DNA from: Xanthomonas bonasiae
GTDB taxonomy: Bacteria > Pseudomonadota > Gammaproteobacteria > Xanthomonadales > Xanthomonadaceae
Length of the DNA stretch: 64,000 nt
Assembly: GCF_017163705.1 (NCBI RefSeq)
Contig: NZ_JAFIWB010000024.1
Location: 32,850-96,849, forward strand
Reading direction: 5' to 3'
Shown one piece after another: positions 24,902 through 34,110 of the stretch; within the stretch, counting starts at the first letter, position 1; every line of letters begins with the position of its first letter. Below the pieces are notes generated by a model, which was not told where the DNA came from, searched no databases, and saw only the letters and a list, made by a program, of their open reading frames with translations. The position numbers and the translations under genes are program-made.

Positions 24902-25332
24902 CGTGTCGTTCTCCTGTTGCCGGAAATCTCAGGCCGCGTTCCGCCTCGTTGTCCTGTGTCGGCATCGCCTTGCCGCCTTTGATCATGACATGCGCGGTGT
25001 TCCAAACTGCCTGCGGATCTGATGCGCTCGGGCGCGCGGTCGCAGTGGATAGTGCACGCAACGGCGGGTGTCTTGATGCACTGGAGTGCGGACGCTTCGC
25101 TGGCGCAGCGCCTGGCGACGCTGAATCCGCGTTCGGCTGCGCATCGGCGGCGCCATGGGGAGATTTGCCGTGCAGATCCAGCATCTCGGCGCGCCTGCAT
25201 CACGTAGGGTCGGGGAGGTGCGGCTGCGCGGGGTCCCGATGGCTGCGCTTTGGATGGCGCAGTCATCATGCGAAGGTGTGCCAGGTGGCTGCCGCATCGT
25301 TCGCCAGCGGCCAGTGCCGGGGGGCGTAGTCC
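24902..25332. other. Non-coding stretch downstream of bioH
   Basis: 431 bp between the bioH stop and the start of the secreted protein gene. The frames crossing it are Arg/Ala-rich shadows. I see no repeat element, RNA gene or terminator with a clear U-tract. Confidence 0.5.
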
Positions 25333-26094
25333 TTACGGCAAGGCGGCAAGGAACTCGCTCAGCGCCATGGCGACGTCGTCGGCATGGCCGAGGAACGGAG
25401 CGTGGCCGCCGCCGGCGATGTGCAACGTCCGCGCATGCTGCGTCAGCGCTGCGGCGTCGTCCATGCCGGCGGGCGAGACCAGCCGGTCGCGCTGGCCGCT
25501 GATCCACAGGCTGGGCACGCGCAGGCCCGGCAATGCGCGGCGCAGGTCGCTGCGCTCGAGCAGCGCCAGCCCGTCCTGCAGCGCCTGCGCATCGGGTTCG
25601 CCGCGCGCGCTCAGGGTCTCGCGCAGCGTGCGCAATTCGCTGCGCGCATGCGCCGAACCCAGCGTGTCCAGCGCCAGGAAGCGGTCCAGCGTGCCGCGGT
25701 AGTCGTCGGCCAGGTCGCGGCCGAACTGCGCGAACACCTGCGGTTCCACCGCATGCGGCCAGTCGCTGCCGCGCACGAACCGCGGCGTCGCCGCGAGCAT
25801 CGCCAGGCCGCGCACCTGCGGCTGGGTCGCCGCCGCATGCAGCGCGAACAGCCCGCCCAGCGACCAGCCCAGCCACGCCGCCGGCGGCGTGGCCGCGGCG
25901 ATCGCGCTGACCACGTGCGGCAGCGCCAGCGGCGTGTCGTCGCCGCGGCTGTGGCCATGTCCGGGCAGGTCCACCAGGTGCATGCGGAACTGCGCCGACA
26001 GGCGCTCGACCAAGGGCGCGAAGATGCCGCCGTGCAGCGCCCAGCCGTGGATCAGGACCAGATCGGGGCCGTGCCCCAGGGTTTCGATGTGCAT
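25333..26094 (-). CDS. bioH: Pimeloyl-[ACP] methyl ester esterase BioH
   Basis: 253 residues from the ATG at 26094 (MHIETLGHGPDLVLIHGWAL). Alpha/beta hydrolase: oxyanion segment HGWALHGG, nucleophile elbow GWSLGG, Asp in SGQRDRLVSP and His in GGGHAPFLGH. BioH removes the methyl ester from pimeloyl-ACP, ending the BioC-initiated pimeloyl cycle. Position in the same-strand run bioB-bioF-small gene-bioH supports the assignment over other hydrolases. The longer frame upstream lacks family similarity. Confidence 0.94.
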   Translation of the reverse strand: MHIETLGHGPDLVLIHGWALHGGIFAPLVERLSAQFRMHLVDLPGHGHSRGDDTPLALPHVVSAIAAATPPAAWLGWSLGGLFALHAAATQPQVRGLAMLAATPRFVRGSDWPHAVEPQVFAQFGRDLADDYRGTLDRFLALDTLGSAHARSELRTLRETLSARGEPDAQALQDGLALLERSDLRRALPGLRVPSLWISGQRDRLVSPAGMDDAAALTQHARTLHIAGGGHAPFLGHADDVAMALSEFLAALP

Positions 26095-26141
26095 CGTCGA
26101 TCGTGTGCCGAATGGGAAAAGAGAACCGGGGAACGCCGCGC

Positions 26142-26495
26142 TCAGCGTTGCGCGCGCAACGCCAGCAGCCGCGGCAACAGCAAGCGCCATTGTTCGCGCG
26201 GGTAGGCGCGGGTGCGCCAGGCCGGCCAGCGCTGCACGCCTTCGCCGCGCTGGATCGCCACGCTCAGCCAGGCGGCGTCGAAGCCTTGCCAGACCCCGGC
26301 CACGCTCAACAGGTTCGGCGCCAGGCGTGGATGCACGTCGTGCAACAGCATGCGCCGCAGCGTCTGCGGCGCATACGGCGAGGCCGCGAGCACGGCGGCG
26401 ATGTGCGCATGCCGCGTGGCGACATCGTCGTCCAGATACAGCTCGGACAGCGCGGCCCAGACCTCGCGGCGCGCCGCGAGGTCGCCGTCGCTCAC
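26142..26495 (-). CDS. Conserved small protein (probable DUF7079) in the biotin operon
   Basis: 117 residues from a GTG at 26495. The sequence starts SDGDLAARREVWAALSELYL and contains LAASPYAPQTLRRMLLHDVH and NLLSVAGVWQGFDAAWLSVA, a pattern I recall for the DUF7079 family. It is mostly helical with no signal peptide, membrane segment or catalytic motif. It lies 24 bp after bioF and 47 bp before bioH, so it is almost certainly co-transcribed with biotin genes. Its role in biotin synthesis, if any, is unknown. Confidence 0.82.
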   Translation of the reverse strand: MSDGDLAARREVWAALSELYLDDDVATRHAHIAAVLAASPYAPQTLRRMLLHDVHPRLAPNLLSVAGVWQGFDAAWLSVAIQRGEGVQRWPAWRTRAYPREQWRLLLPRLLALRAQR

Positions 26496-26519
26496 CGCGG
26501 GCCGCTCACATCGGCCCGC

Positions 26520-27725
26520 TCATGCCGGCAGGCCGACCGGGTGCACGGCCAGGCGGTCGCGCGCCAGCGCCAGCGCGTCCAGCAGCGCCTGCACCTGCGC
26601 CGGCGTGTGCAACGCCGACAGCGTGACCCGCAGTCGCGACTTGCCTTCGGGCACGGTCGGCGGGCGGATCGCGGAGACCAGGAAGCCGGCCTGTTCCAGC
26701 GCCGCCGACAGCGCCAGCGCGCTGGCCTCGTCGCCGCACAGCAGCGGCTGAATCGGCGTGTCCGAGGCCATCAGTTCCAGGCCATGGCGGCGCGCGCCGC
26801 CGCGGAAGGCTGCGATCGTCTCGACCAGGCGCTCGCGCCGCCACTGGTCGCGCCGCGCCAGTTTCACCGCGGCCAGCGAGGCGGCGGCCTGCGCCGGCGG
26901 CAGCGCGGTGGTGTACAGGTAGGGGCGCGCGGTCTCGGCCAGGTGCCGGATCAGCGCCTCGTCGCCGACCACCAGCGCGCCGTAGCCGCCCAGCGCCTTG
27001 CCCAGGGTCACCAGCTGTAGCGGCACATCGTCCACGCCCAGCCCGGCCTCGGCCACGCAGCCGCGGCCATGCGGGCCGACCACGCCGACGCCGTGCGCGT
27101 CGTCCACGTACATCAGCGCCTGCTGCATGCGCGCCACCAGGGTCAGCGAGCGCAGCGGGGCGATGTCGCCATCCATGCTGAACACGCCATCGGTGGCCAG
27201 CATCGCCGCGCCGTCGGCGGCGTGCTTGAGCTGGCGCATCGCGCCTTCGGTATCCAGGTGCGGATAGCGGCGCAGGCGGCAACCGGCCAGGCGGGTGGCG
27301 TCGAGCAGGCTGGCGTGGTTGAGCCGATCCTGCACGCACACGTCCTCTTCTTCGCTCAGCAGCGCCTGCTGCACCGCCAGGTTGGCGAGGAAGCCGCTGC
27401 CGAACAGCAGCGCGCGCGGATAGCCGAGCCAGTCGGCGACCTCGCGTTCCAGGCTCTCGTGCAGCGCATGGTGGCCGCAGACCAGGTGCGAGGCGGTGGC
27501 GCCGACGCCCTCGCGCGCGGCCGCGTCCTGCAGCGCGGCGAGCACTTCGAACTGCTGCGCCAGGCCCAGGTAGTCGTTGCTGCAGAAGCCGGTCAGCCAG
27601 CGCCCGTCCAGCTCCAGGCGCACGCCGTCGCGGCGGCCCACGCTGCGGCGCACGCGGATGCGGCCCTGCGCCTCGCGCAGCTTGCGCAAGGACTGGATGC
27701 GGTCGTGCAGATCGGGACGGGCCAT
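26520..27725 (-). CDS. bioF: 8-amino-7-oxononanoate synthase
   Basis: 401 residues from the ATG at 27725 (family about 385-400). A PLP-dependent alpha-oxoamine synthase that condenses pimeloyl-ACP (or -CoA) with alanine. Seen: [11 protein letters not shown] near the N-terminus, [56 protein letters not shown], and the PLP Lys in [13 protein letters not shown]. All family landmarks are intact. It follows bioB after 121 bp and precedes the DUF7079 gene. Confidence 0.96.
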   Translation of the reverse strand: MARPDLHDRIQSLRKLREAQGRIRVRRSVGRRDGVRLELDGRWLTGFCSNDYLGLAQQFEVLAALQDAAAREGVGATASHLVCGHHALHESLEREVADWLGYPRALLFGSGFLANLAVQQALLSEEEDVCVQDRLNHASLLDATRLAGCRLRRYPHLDTEGAMRQLKHAADGAAMLATDGVFSMDGDIAPLRSLTLVARMQQALMYVDDAHGVGVVGPHGRGCVAEAGLGVDDVPLQLVTLGKALGGYGALVVGDEALIRHLAETARPYLYTTALPPAQAAASLAAVKLARRDQWRRERLVETIAAFRGGARRHGLELMASDTPIQPLLCGDEASALALSAALEQAGFLVSAIRPPTVPEGKSRLRVTLSALHTPAQVQALLDALALARDRLAVHPVGLPA

Positions 27726-27846
27726 GGGCGGCGGGGCCTGGGATCGGTTGGCTAGCGTAGCGCGTCCCCGGCCGGGCCGGGCGCCGCCGGCGATGGACGG
27801 CCGGATCGGCGGATGGACGCGCGCGCGCCGGCGCGGCGCGCTGGCG

Positions 27847-28902
27847 TCAGACCAGCGCCGCGGCGATCGCCGGCCTGTCCGCTGTCGGCGCCGGTGCGGT
27901 GATGTCCGCATGCACGGTGCCGGGGTGGTCGTGCGCATCGGCGTCCACGTGCACCTGCATCGGCTTCAGGCCCAGGCGCGAGAACAGCGCCTGGTCGCGT
28001 GCGGTATCCGGGTTGCCGGTGGTCAGCAGTTTTTCGCCGTAGAAGATCGAGTTGGCGCCGGCGCAGAAGCACAGCGCCTGCAGTTCGTCGCTCATGCTCT
28101 CGCGGCCGGCCGACAGCCGCACCATCGCCTGCGGCATCGCGATGCGGGCCACGGCGATGGTGCGCACGAACTCGAACGGATCCAGTTCGACCGTGCCGTG
28201 CAGCGGGGTGCCGGCGACCTGCACCAGGCGGTTGATCGGCACCGAGTCCGGATGCACCGGCAGGTTGGCCAGCGCCTGCAGCAGGCCGGCGCGCTGCTCG
28301 CGCGATTCGCCCATGCCGACGATGCCGCCGCAGCAGGTCTTCATGCCGGCGTCGCGCACGTGGGCGAGCGTGTCCAGGCGGTCCTGGTACTGGCGGGTGT
28401 GGATGATCGTGTCGTAGAAGTCCGGCGCGGTGTCCAGATTGTGGTTGTAGTAGTCCAGCCCGGCCGCCTTCAGCGCCTGCGCCTGGCGCCCGTCGAGCAT
28501 GCCCAGGGTGGCGCAGGTCTCCAGGCCCAGCGCCTTCACCTCGCGGATCATGGCCGCGACCTTGGGGATGTCGCGGTCCTTCGGCGAGCGCCACGCCGCG
28601 CCCATGCAGAACCGCGAGGCGCCGGCGGCCTTGGCCTGGCGCGCCTTCTCCAGCACCGCCTCGGTGCTCATCAGCTTCTGCGCGTCCACCCCGGTGTCGT
28701 AGCGCTGCGCCTGCGGGCAGTACGCGCAATCCTCCGGGCAACCGCCGGTCTTCACCGACAGCAGCGTGGAGACCTGCACCTGCGCCGGGTCGAAGTGTTC
28801 GCGATGCACGGCGGCGGCGCGGTGCAGCAGCTCCGGGAACGGCAGATCGAACAGGGCGAGCAGTTCCTGGCGTTGCCAGTCGTGTCGGACGACAGCGGAC
28901 AT
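27847..28902 (-). CDS. bioB: Biotin synthase
   Basis: 351 residues from the ATG at 28902, with AGGA 8 nt upstream. A radical-SAM enzyme: the [4Fe-4S] motif is [12 protein letters not shown] (CxxxCxxC), with further Cys residues in [10 protein letters not shown] and ETCATLGML, the loop YNHNLDTAP, and the Arg in [12 protein letters not shown] that binds the second cluster. It inserts sulfur into dethiobiotin. The C-terminal 25 residues ([16 protein letters not shown]) are a non-conserved tail. First gene of the biotin operon, divergent from comF with only 49 bp between them. Confidence 0.97.
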   Translation of the reverse strand: MSAVVRHDWQRQELLALFDLPFPELLHRAAAVHREHFDPAQVQVSTLLSVKTGGCPEDCAYCPQAQRYDTGVDAQKLMSTEAVLEKARQAKAAGASRFCMGAAWRSPKDRDIPKVAAMIREVKALGLETCATLGMLDGRQAQALKAAGLDYYNHNLDTAPDFYDTIIHTRQYQDRLDTLAHVRDAGMKTCCGGIVGMGESREQRAGLLQALANLPVHPDSVPINRLVQVAGTPLHGTVELDPFEFVRTIAVARIAMPQAMVRLSAGRESMSDELQALCFCAGANSIFYGEKLLTTGNPDTARDQALFSRLGLKPMQVHVDADAHDHPGTVHADITAPAPTADRPAIAAALV

Positions 28903-28951
28903 GGGGGTTTCCTGACGGTAAGCGGCTGGGAAAGCGGGCAGTCTGGTGAGC

Positions 28952-29677
28952 ATGGATATCCCTGTCAACTTCAATGAATCGAACCGGGTTGACGGCTGCT
29001 GGCGGCGGCTGCAGCGTTGGGTGCTGCCGGAGCGCTGCCTGGTCTGTACCGAACCCGGCGCCGCCGGCCTGGACCTGTGCCCGGCCTGCCGCGACGCGCT
29101 GCCCTGGAATGCCAGCGCCTGCCAGGCGTGTGCGCTGCCGGTGCCCGCGCTGGATGCGGGCCAACTGTGCGGCGCCTGCCAACGCAAACCGCCGCCGCTG
29201 GCCCTGGTCGCCAGCGCCTGCGTCTACGCCGCGCCGGTGGATGGGCTGTTGCGCCGCTTCAAGTTCCACCAGGACCTGGCCGCCGGGCGCCTGCTGGCGG
29301 CGTTGCTGCAGGCGCGCTGCGCCGGCTTGCCGCGCCCGCAGGCGGTGCTGCCGGTGCCGCTGCATTCCGCGCGGCTGCGCCGGCGCGGCTACGACCAGGC
29401 GCTGGAACTGGCACGGCCGCTGGCGCGTGCGCTGGGCCTGCCGCTGTGCGCCGGCCTGCAGCGCGTGCGCGCGACGGCGCCGCAGTCCGAACTCGACGCG
29501 CAGGCGCGGCGCCGCAACCTGCGCCATGCGTTCGCGGTGCAGGCGCCGCTGCCGCCGCACGTGGCGCTGATCGACGACGTGATGACCACTGGCGCCACTC
29601 TGCATGCCGCGGCACAGGCGCTGCGCCGCGCCGGCGTGGCCCGGGTCGATGCGTGGGTGGTGGCGCGGGTGCCGTGA
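28952..29677 (+). CDS. comF: ComF family phosphoribosyltransferase-like competence protein
   Basis: 241 residues from the ATG at 28952 (a GTG two codons earlier is possible). An N-terminal zinc-finger-like part has the Cys pairs [22 protein letters not shown] and CGACQRK. The phosphoribosyltransferase part includes [20 protein letters not shown] and the PRPP loop [12 protein letters not shown]. ComF is needed for DNA uptake in natural transformation, working with the ComFA helicase in Gram-positive bacteria and alone in many proteobacteria. It is divergent from bioB, with the first codons overlapping a possible biotin operator. Confidence 0.92.
   Translation: MDIPVNFNESNRVDGCWRRLQRWVLPERCLVCTEPGAAGLDLCPACRDALPWNASACQACALPVPALDAGQLCGACQRKPPPLALVASACVYAAPVDGLLRRFKFHQDLAAGRLLAALLQARCAGLPRPQAVLPVPLHSARLRRRGYDQALELARPLARALGLPLCAGLQRVRATAPQSELDAQARRRNLRHAFAVQAPLPPHVALIDDVMTTGATLHAAAQALRRAGVARVDAWVVARVP
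28962..28995. promoter_or_regulatory. Candidate BirA operator and bioB promoter
   Basis: TGTCAAC (28963-28969) and GTTGAC (28988-28993) form an inverted repeat with 18 bp between the hexamers, close to the TTGTnAACC/GGTTnACAA spacing of BirA sites. Read leftward, TTGACA (28963-28968) is a perfect -35, and CAGACT 17 bp further is a weak -10 for bioB. The site overlaps codons 4-14 of comF, which is unusual for an operator. Confidence 0.42.
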
Positions 29678-30049
29678 GTACGCTGGTGGCTTGCGTGCCG
29701 CAGCGGCGATTGGCCCTGCGACGGCAAAGGCGTGGCAGGTCATGTGGGTATGCGTGTCTGCTGCGGGCCGTGGTCGCGTGATCTGTCATGCACGCAGGGA
29801 GCGGTTGCTGCTGTGGTTGCCTGTGGACCGCGCAACGGCAGCGAGGGCGTGCCTGATGGGGGGGCGAGCGTTACGCTTCGTCGTGCGGTGCAGAAGCCAC
29901 GACCCGACGCAATCGGCCGCTGGCGGACGGGTTCCGCAGCGCGATGCATGGCACGTTCTTCTGCGTGACGCGGCTGGGGCAGCGGTCTGCGACAGGCCGC
30001 AACGGCCGGTTCTTCTATGATGTCGCCAAACGAACTGCGGGAGATGGCG
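29678..30049. other. Intergenic region after comF
   Basis: 372 bp with no repeat of the local families and no credible gene; nothing else recognised. Confidence 0.45.
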
Positions 30050-30553
30050 ATGCGTTGGAGAACTCTGGGACTGTCGTTGGCGTTGTGCGTGTTCGGCATG
30101 AGCGGATGCAGCTACGCCCCGTCGCCCGATGGCGCCGGCGCGAGTGCGGACGCGAGTGCGGTGAAGGCGAAGATCGAATGGCGCCTGGCCAGCAATGCGC
30201 CCAGCGCCGGCTATACCGAGGCCGCGTACCAGGGACGGACGGTGTATCTGGCGCCGCAGCCGTTGTTGGCCGTCGATGGCGCCGCGACGGTGGCGCGCGT
30301 GGACGGCGACGATGGCAAGCCGGCACTCGATCTGCATTTCTCGGGGCACGACGATCGCCTGACCCGGGCCACGGAGCAGAACATCGGCAAGCCGATCGCG
30401 CTGCTGGCCGACGGCCAGGTGCTCACCGTGGCGACGGTGATGGCGCCGCTCCCCGGCGACAGGCTGCGCATCAGCGGTCTGCAGGATGCGCAGGAACAGC
30501 AGCGGGCGTTCGCGCTGCTGACGCATGCGCCGACGGCAGACGGGAAGCCGTAG
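30050..30553 (+). CDS. Lipoprotein with a SecD/SecDF P1 head-like domain
   Basis: 167 residues from the ATG at 30050, with GGGAG 7 nt upstream (ATG at 30044 is an alternative). The signal peptide ends CVFGMSGC, a lipobox. The mature part (VKAKIEWRLASNAPSAG, LDLHFSGHDDRLTRATEQNI, GKPIALLADGQVLTVATVMA, then GDRLRISGL) reads like the periplasmic head of SecD. It has none of SecD's six membrane helices, so it is a detached head on a lipid anchor. Possibly envelope-associated export; function not known. Stand-alone. Confidence 0.75.
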   Translation: MRWRTLGLSLALCVFGMSGCSYAPSPDGAGASADASAVKAKIEWRLASNAPSAGYTEAAYQGRTVYLAPQPLLAVDGAATVARVDGDDGKPALDLHFSGHDDRLTRATEQNIGKPIALLADGQVLTVATVMAPLPGDRLRISGLQDAQEQQRAFALLTHAPTADGKP

Positions 30554-31011
30554 CGCTGGCTGGCGCGATCGGGATGGGCCGCCATGTTCGCCATGGCGGG
30601 CTTGTATCGCATCGCGCGCCTGTTCGAGCCGCGCGCCGCTGTGTTGTTCCGCTGGCGTAGCGCGATGTCGCTGCTTCGAAGCGGAGCGCGCCGCCGCTCT
30701 CCCCGATTGCGCCGTCGGGCAGGTCGGGGGCGGGGGCATGCCGATCCAGCAGGTGGGAGGCGGATTTCGCCGATCATGCGTGTCGTGATCGAAGTCGTTC
30801 CCGTCACCGGTCGTGGAAACGGCGTCGCGGCTGACGCCGCTCCTGCAGGAGTCGATCGACGGTTTTGTGGGAGGGACTTCAGTCCCGACGCTTTGCCGGC
30901 AACGACAGGACGAAGTGCCCCGCGGTATTGCCGTCAGCGGCCGGGAGCGCCGCCTGGCTCCTTACGACATCGTCGGGGGGCAGCCGCCACTGCGCGGCGT
31001 CTCGCCAGGGT
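30554..31011. other. Intergenic region with single repeat units
   Basis: 458 bp. At 30819-30905 it carries two fragments of the local repeat families: CGTCGCGGCTGACGCCGCTC and TGTGGGAGGGACTTCAGTCC. No gene was seen. Confidence 0.55.
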
Positions 31012-31914
31012 CTATCCTGCGCGCAGCGCCAACGCCGCGACGATGCCGGCGAAGATCGCCAGGCCGACCCAGTTGTTGTGCATGAAGGCGCGGAAGCAGG
31101 GGGCGCGTTCGCGGGTTCGCGCGATGCGGAATTCGTAGGCGACCAGCAACGCGGCCACGCCCAAGCCCACCCAGTACCAGATCCCCAGCGCGCCGCGGGT
31201 GCCGACGAAGCCCAGCGCGACGAACATCAGCGCGTACAGGATGCCCTGCGCGATCAGGTCCAGGTCGCCGAACAGGATCGCAGTGGACTTGGAGCCGGCG
31301 CGCAGGTCGTCCTCGCGGTCCACCATCGCGTACCAGGTGTCGTAGGCGGTGGCCCACAGGATGTTGGCCGCGTACAGCAGCCAGCCCAGCGCCGGCACCT
31401 CGCCGCGGATCGCCGCGAACGCCATCGGGATGCCCCAGCCGAAGGCCATGCCCAGATAGACCTGCGGCAGGTAGGTGTAGCGCTTCAGATAGGGATAGCT
31501 GGCGGCCAGGAACAGCCCGACCACGCTCAGGCCGATGGTCAGCGCGTTCATCGTCAGCACCAGCGCGAAGGCGGCGAGCATCAGCAGCGCGAACACCGCC
31601 AGCGCCTCGCGGCCGCTGACCGCGCCGGTGGCCAGCGGCCGGCTGCGGGTGCGCTCGACCTGCGGGTCCAGCCAGCGGTCGGCGTAGTCGTTGATGACGC
31701 AGCCGGCCGAGCGGGTCAGCCAGACCCCGGCGGTGAACACGAACAGCGTCCACAGCGGCGGCACCCCGTCGGCGGCCAGCCACAGCGCCCACCAGGTCGG
31801 CCACAGCAGCAGCAGCGCGCCGATCGGACGGTCGCCGCGCAGCAGTTTCCAGTACTGGCCCAGGCGCGCGCGCGGCGGCAGCGCGGCGGGCGTTTCGTAG
31901 CGTTCGTAACCCAT
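31012..31914 (-). CDS. ubiA: 4-hydroxybenzoate octaprenyltransferase
   Basis: 300 residues from the ATG at 31914. An integral membrane prenyltransferase with eight or nine helices. The two Asp-rich prenyl-diphosphate motifs are [10 protein letters not shown] (NDxxD) and [16 protein letters not shown] (YDxxD). It prenylates 4-hydroxybenzoate in ubiquinone synthesis. Length and motif spacing fit E. coli UbiA (290 aa). No ubiC lies beside it here. The other ubiquinone gene in the window is ubiK, about 4 kb away. Confidence 0.95.
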   Translation of the reverse strand: MGYERYETPAALPPRARLGQYWKLLRGDRPIGALLLLWPTWWALWLAADGVPPLWTLFVFTAGVWLTRSAGCVINDYADRWLDPQVERTRSRPLATGAVSGREALAVFALLMLAAFALVLTMNALTIGLSVVGLFLAASYPYLKRYTYLPQVYLGMAFGWGIPMAFAAIRGEVPALGWLLYAANILWATAYDTWYAMVDREDDLRAGSKSTAILFGDLDLIAQGILYALMFVALGFVGTRGALGIWYWVGLGVAALLVAYEFRIARTRERAPCFRAFMHNNWVGLAIFAGIVAALALRAG

Positions 31915-32163
31915 CGCGCAAGGGTAGCAGCCGGGCCCGGCCGGCGGCAGCACGCTCGCGCGGTGGCCGCTGCGACGGCGACGGCCTGCGCACCCGCTTC
32001 GGGCTGCAGACCCAGGCGCAGGAACTGGCTGTACGCACGTGATGCGCCGTCGCCGAACGCCGGCCCTCGCGGAAGCCGCGCCGCGCGGCGGCAGATACGG
32101 CGACCGCCGAGCCGGCCGTGGCGGCAATCGGGCATGGGGGAGACGCGGCGCGCGGTTTGCCGT

Positions 32164-32169
32164 TAGAAT
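32164..32169 (+). promoter_or_regulatory. Probable -10 box of the tRNA-Arg gene
   Basis: TAGAAT lies 11 bp upstream of the tRNA's first base, as expected for a tRNA promoter with a very short leader. No good -35 hexamer is present at 16-18 bp. Confidence 0.4.
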
Positions 32170-32180
32170 GCGCGTCCGTT

Positions 32181-32257
32181 GCGCCCGTAGCTCAGCCGGA
32201 TAGAGTAGTGGCTTCCGAAGCCATTGGTCGGGGGTTCGAATCCCTCCGGGCGCACCA
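32181..32257 (+). tRNA. tRNA-Arg, anticodon CCG
   Basis: 77 nt with encoded CCA. The acceptor stem pairs GCGCCCG (32181-32187) with CGGGCGC (32247-32253). The D-arm begins TAGCTCAGCCGG, the anticodon loop TTCCGAA holds CCG at 32215-32217, and the T-arm is GGGGGTTCGAATCCCTC. It reads the CGG codon. Confidence 0.97.
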
Positions 32258-32782
32258 CATCATCCCAGCCTGCATGGCCTCTTCGACCGCGAATCCTGCC
32301 GGTGGTGGACACCGCCTTCGGCGCTGCGGCGATCGACGGCCTGCGGCGTATGACGCCGCTGCGCGTACTAGTACGGCTCGGGATACCTCGCTGGCACCCT
32401 CTGCGTCGAAAGGCCGGCGCGTACTGCGTGTCTCTCCGCGCGCACCGCATCATCGTCCATCGCGCATGGAATTCCTTCCGCCGCTGGCCTGCATTGCCTT
32501 TGGCAACGCGGCGACCGGCGGTCTTGGGCGCGTGACGCCGCCGCTCCCCGGGATGCCGCGCTGGATTTCGCTGGGCTGCATCGCCAGCGCGTGCGGCGCA
32601 CACAACACGACGTCCTCCGTCGTGCCGGCGCCGCCGCTGAGACGCTCGCGGCCGCGGTTTCTACGTTCGCGGCGGTCCAGTGCGGGCCATCTCTTTCGCA
32701 TCCTCTCCGGTGCCCGTGTCAGTGAGGCCGCCATGAATGTCGTGGGGCGGGCTCCGTTGCGGCCCCTTGCCGGAGGCTACCG
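32258..32782. other. Region after the tRNA, with degenerate internal repeats
   Basis: 525 bp without a credible gene. Two blocks (about 32328-32440 and 32502-32620) share ordered words: CGGCGATCGACGG against CGGCGACCGGCGG, TGACGCCGC in both, CGGGATACCTCGCTGG against CGGGATGCCGCGCTGG. They look like an old, diverged tandem duplication. There is no integrase or attachment-site repeat of the tRNA end. Confidence 0.4.
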
Positions 32783-33613
32783 GTGATCGGTCCGCGCACC
32801 CCGCTAGGCAAGCCTGCGGTCCACTTGCTGGGCGACGACGATGCGCTGGCCTACCTGCGACTCGGCGACGGCGCCCCGGTGGTGCTGGTGCATGGTGCGC
32901 TGTGCGACTACCGCTATTGGGCGCCGCAACTGCGCGGCCTGTCCGAGGGCTTCGAGGTCGCCGCACTGAGCCTGGGCCAGTATTTCCCGCAATTGCCATC
33001 GTCGCTGCGGCATCGCTTCGGCTGGCGTTGGCATGCGCAGCAGGTTGCCGGGTTCCTCGCCAGCTACGGACAACCGGTGCATCTGGTCGGTCACTCGCGC
33101 GGCGCCGCGGTAGCCTGGCAGGTCGCGCTGCAGCGGCCGGCCGCGATCGCCAGCCTGAGCCTGTTCGATCCGGGCGGGCCGCAGCCGCAGGGCCTGCCGG
33201 AAGAGGTAGTGGCGATCCGCGCGCGGGCGATCGCCTTGCTGCGCGACGGGCAGGTCGAGGCCGGCCTGGAATGTTTCGTCGATTCGGTCAGCCAGCCCGG
33301 CGCCTGGGCGCGCAGCAGCGCGACGTTCCGGCAGATGGTGCGCGACAACGCGCAGACCTTGGTGCCGCAGATCGGCGATGCGCTGCCGGCCTACGACCGC
33401 GAGCAGGCCGCGGCCCTGGCGCTGCCGGTGCTGCTGGTCAGCGGCGAACTGAGTCCGGCGCAGTACCGCGACAACGCGTCCGCGCTGGCCGAGTGGTTGC
33501 CCGATGCGCGCCACCATGTCCTCGCCGGCGCTTCGCACGGGATGACCTTCACCCATGCGCGGCGCTGCAATGCCTTGCTGGCCGAGTTCGTGACATCGGT
33601 ACCAGTAGGTTGA
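32783..33613 (+). CDS. Alpha/beta fold hydrolase
   Basis: 276 residues from a GTG at 32783, with GGAGG 6-7 nt upstream, which decides the start. Alpha/beta hydrolase features: LVHGALCDYRYW, nucleophile elbow GHSRGAAVA, Asp or Glu after LLVSGELSP, and His in GASHGMTF. Substrate unknown. Its last 31 codons lie in the first copy of a 161-bp tandem duplication; the second copy at 33682-33842 repeats those codons without the rest of the gene. The protein itself is not truncated. Confidence 0.88.
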   Translation: MIGPRTPLGKPAVHLLGDDDALAYLRLGDGAPVVLVHGALCDYRYWAPQLRGLSEGFEVAALSLGQYFPQLPSSLRHRFGWRWHAQQVAGFLASYGQPVHLVGHSRGAAVAWQVALQRPAAIASLSLFDPGGPQPQGLPEEVVAIRARAIALLRDGQVEAGLECFVDSVSQPGAWARSSATFRQMVRDNAQTLVPQIGDALPAYDREQAAALALPVLLVSGELSPAQYRDNASALAEWLPDARHHVLAGASHGMTFTHARRCNALLAEFVTSVPVG

Positions 33614-33842
33614 AGCCACGCAGGCATCCGCGGTGACGGGACCGTCGCCCATCGCGCGGGAATGATCGGAAGGGACGCTAGCTCGCCGGCGCTTCGCACG
33701 GGATGACCTTCACCCATGCGCGGCGCTGCAATGCCTTGCTGGCCGAGTTCGTGACATCGGTACCAGTAGGTTGAAGCCACGCATACATCCACCGTGACGG
33801 GACCGTCGCCCGTCGCGCGGGAATGATCGGAAGGGACGCTAG
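33521..33842. repeat. 161-bp tandem duplication of the hydrolase 3' end
   Basis: Copy 1 is 33521-33681 and copy 2 is 33682-33842, directly adjacent, differing at about five positions (for example CAGGCATCCGCGG against CATACATCCACCG). Both include the last 31 codons with the stop, plus downstream sequence ending GGGACGCTAG. Copy 2 is an orphan gene tail. Confidence 0.97.
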
Positions 33843-33945
33843 CCGGCATTGCCGCGATGTGCGGCCAGCAACCGCGGTCAGCGGCAGGCGGCGGGATGGC
33901 GCTATCGCACAACTGCGGCGCTTTGTTTCCAGCGTGCTCTGCTGC

Positions 33946-34005
33946 GCCGCCGCCGCCGCCGCCGCCGCATCCGCTGCCGCATCCGCATCCGCATCCGCAT
34001 CCGCT
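33946..34005. repeat. Simple-sequence tract (GCC)n then (GCATCC)n
   Basis: About seven GCC triplets are followed by GCATCC units (four in a row, plus one broken copy) between the duplication and the comM stop. It is non-coding as far as can be seen. Copy number is likely to vary between strains by slippage. Confidence 0.9.
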
Positions 34006-34110
34006 TGCGTTATGCGCGTTGCGGTATGCGAGGCCGCTGCGCGGCTCCGTGCGATGGGCGCATGCAGACCAGGCGGCTGCTGCGCCGGCGCGCTCGGCGC
34101 GCTCGGGGCG

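Noticed and set aside
32258..32782. A genomic island inserted at tRNA-Arg
   Set aside because: No integrase, no repeat of the tRNA 3' end, and ordinary core-like genes follow within 0.5 kb.
33946..34005. The GCC/GCATCC tract as a CRISPR or minisatellite array
   Set aside because: The units are 3 and 6 bp with no spacers; it is a simple-sequence tract.
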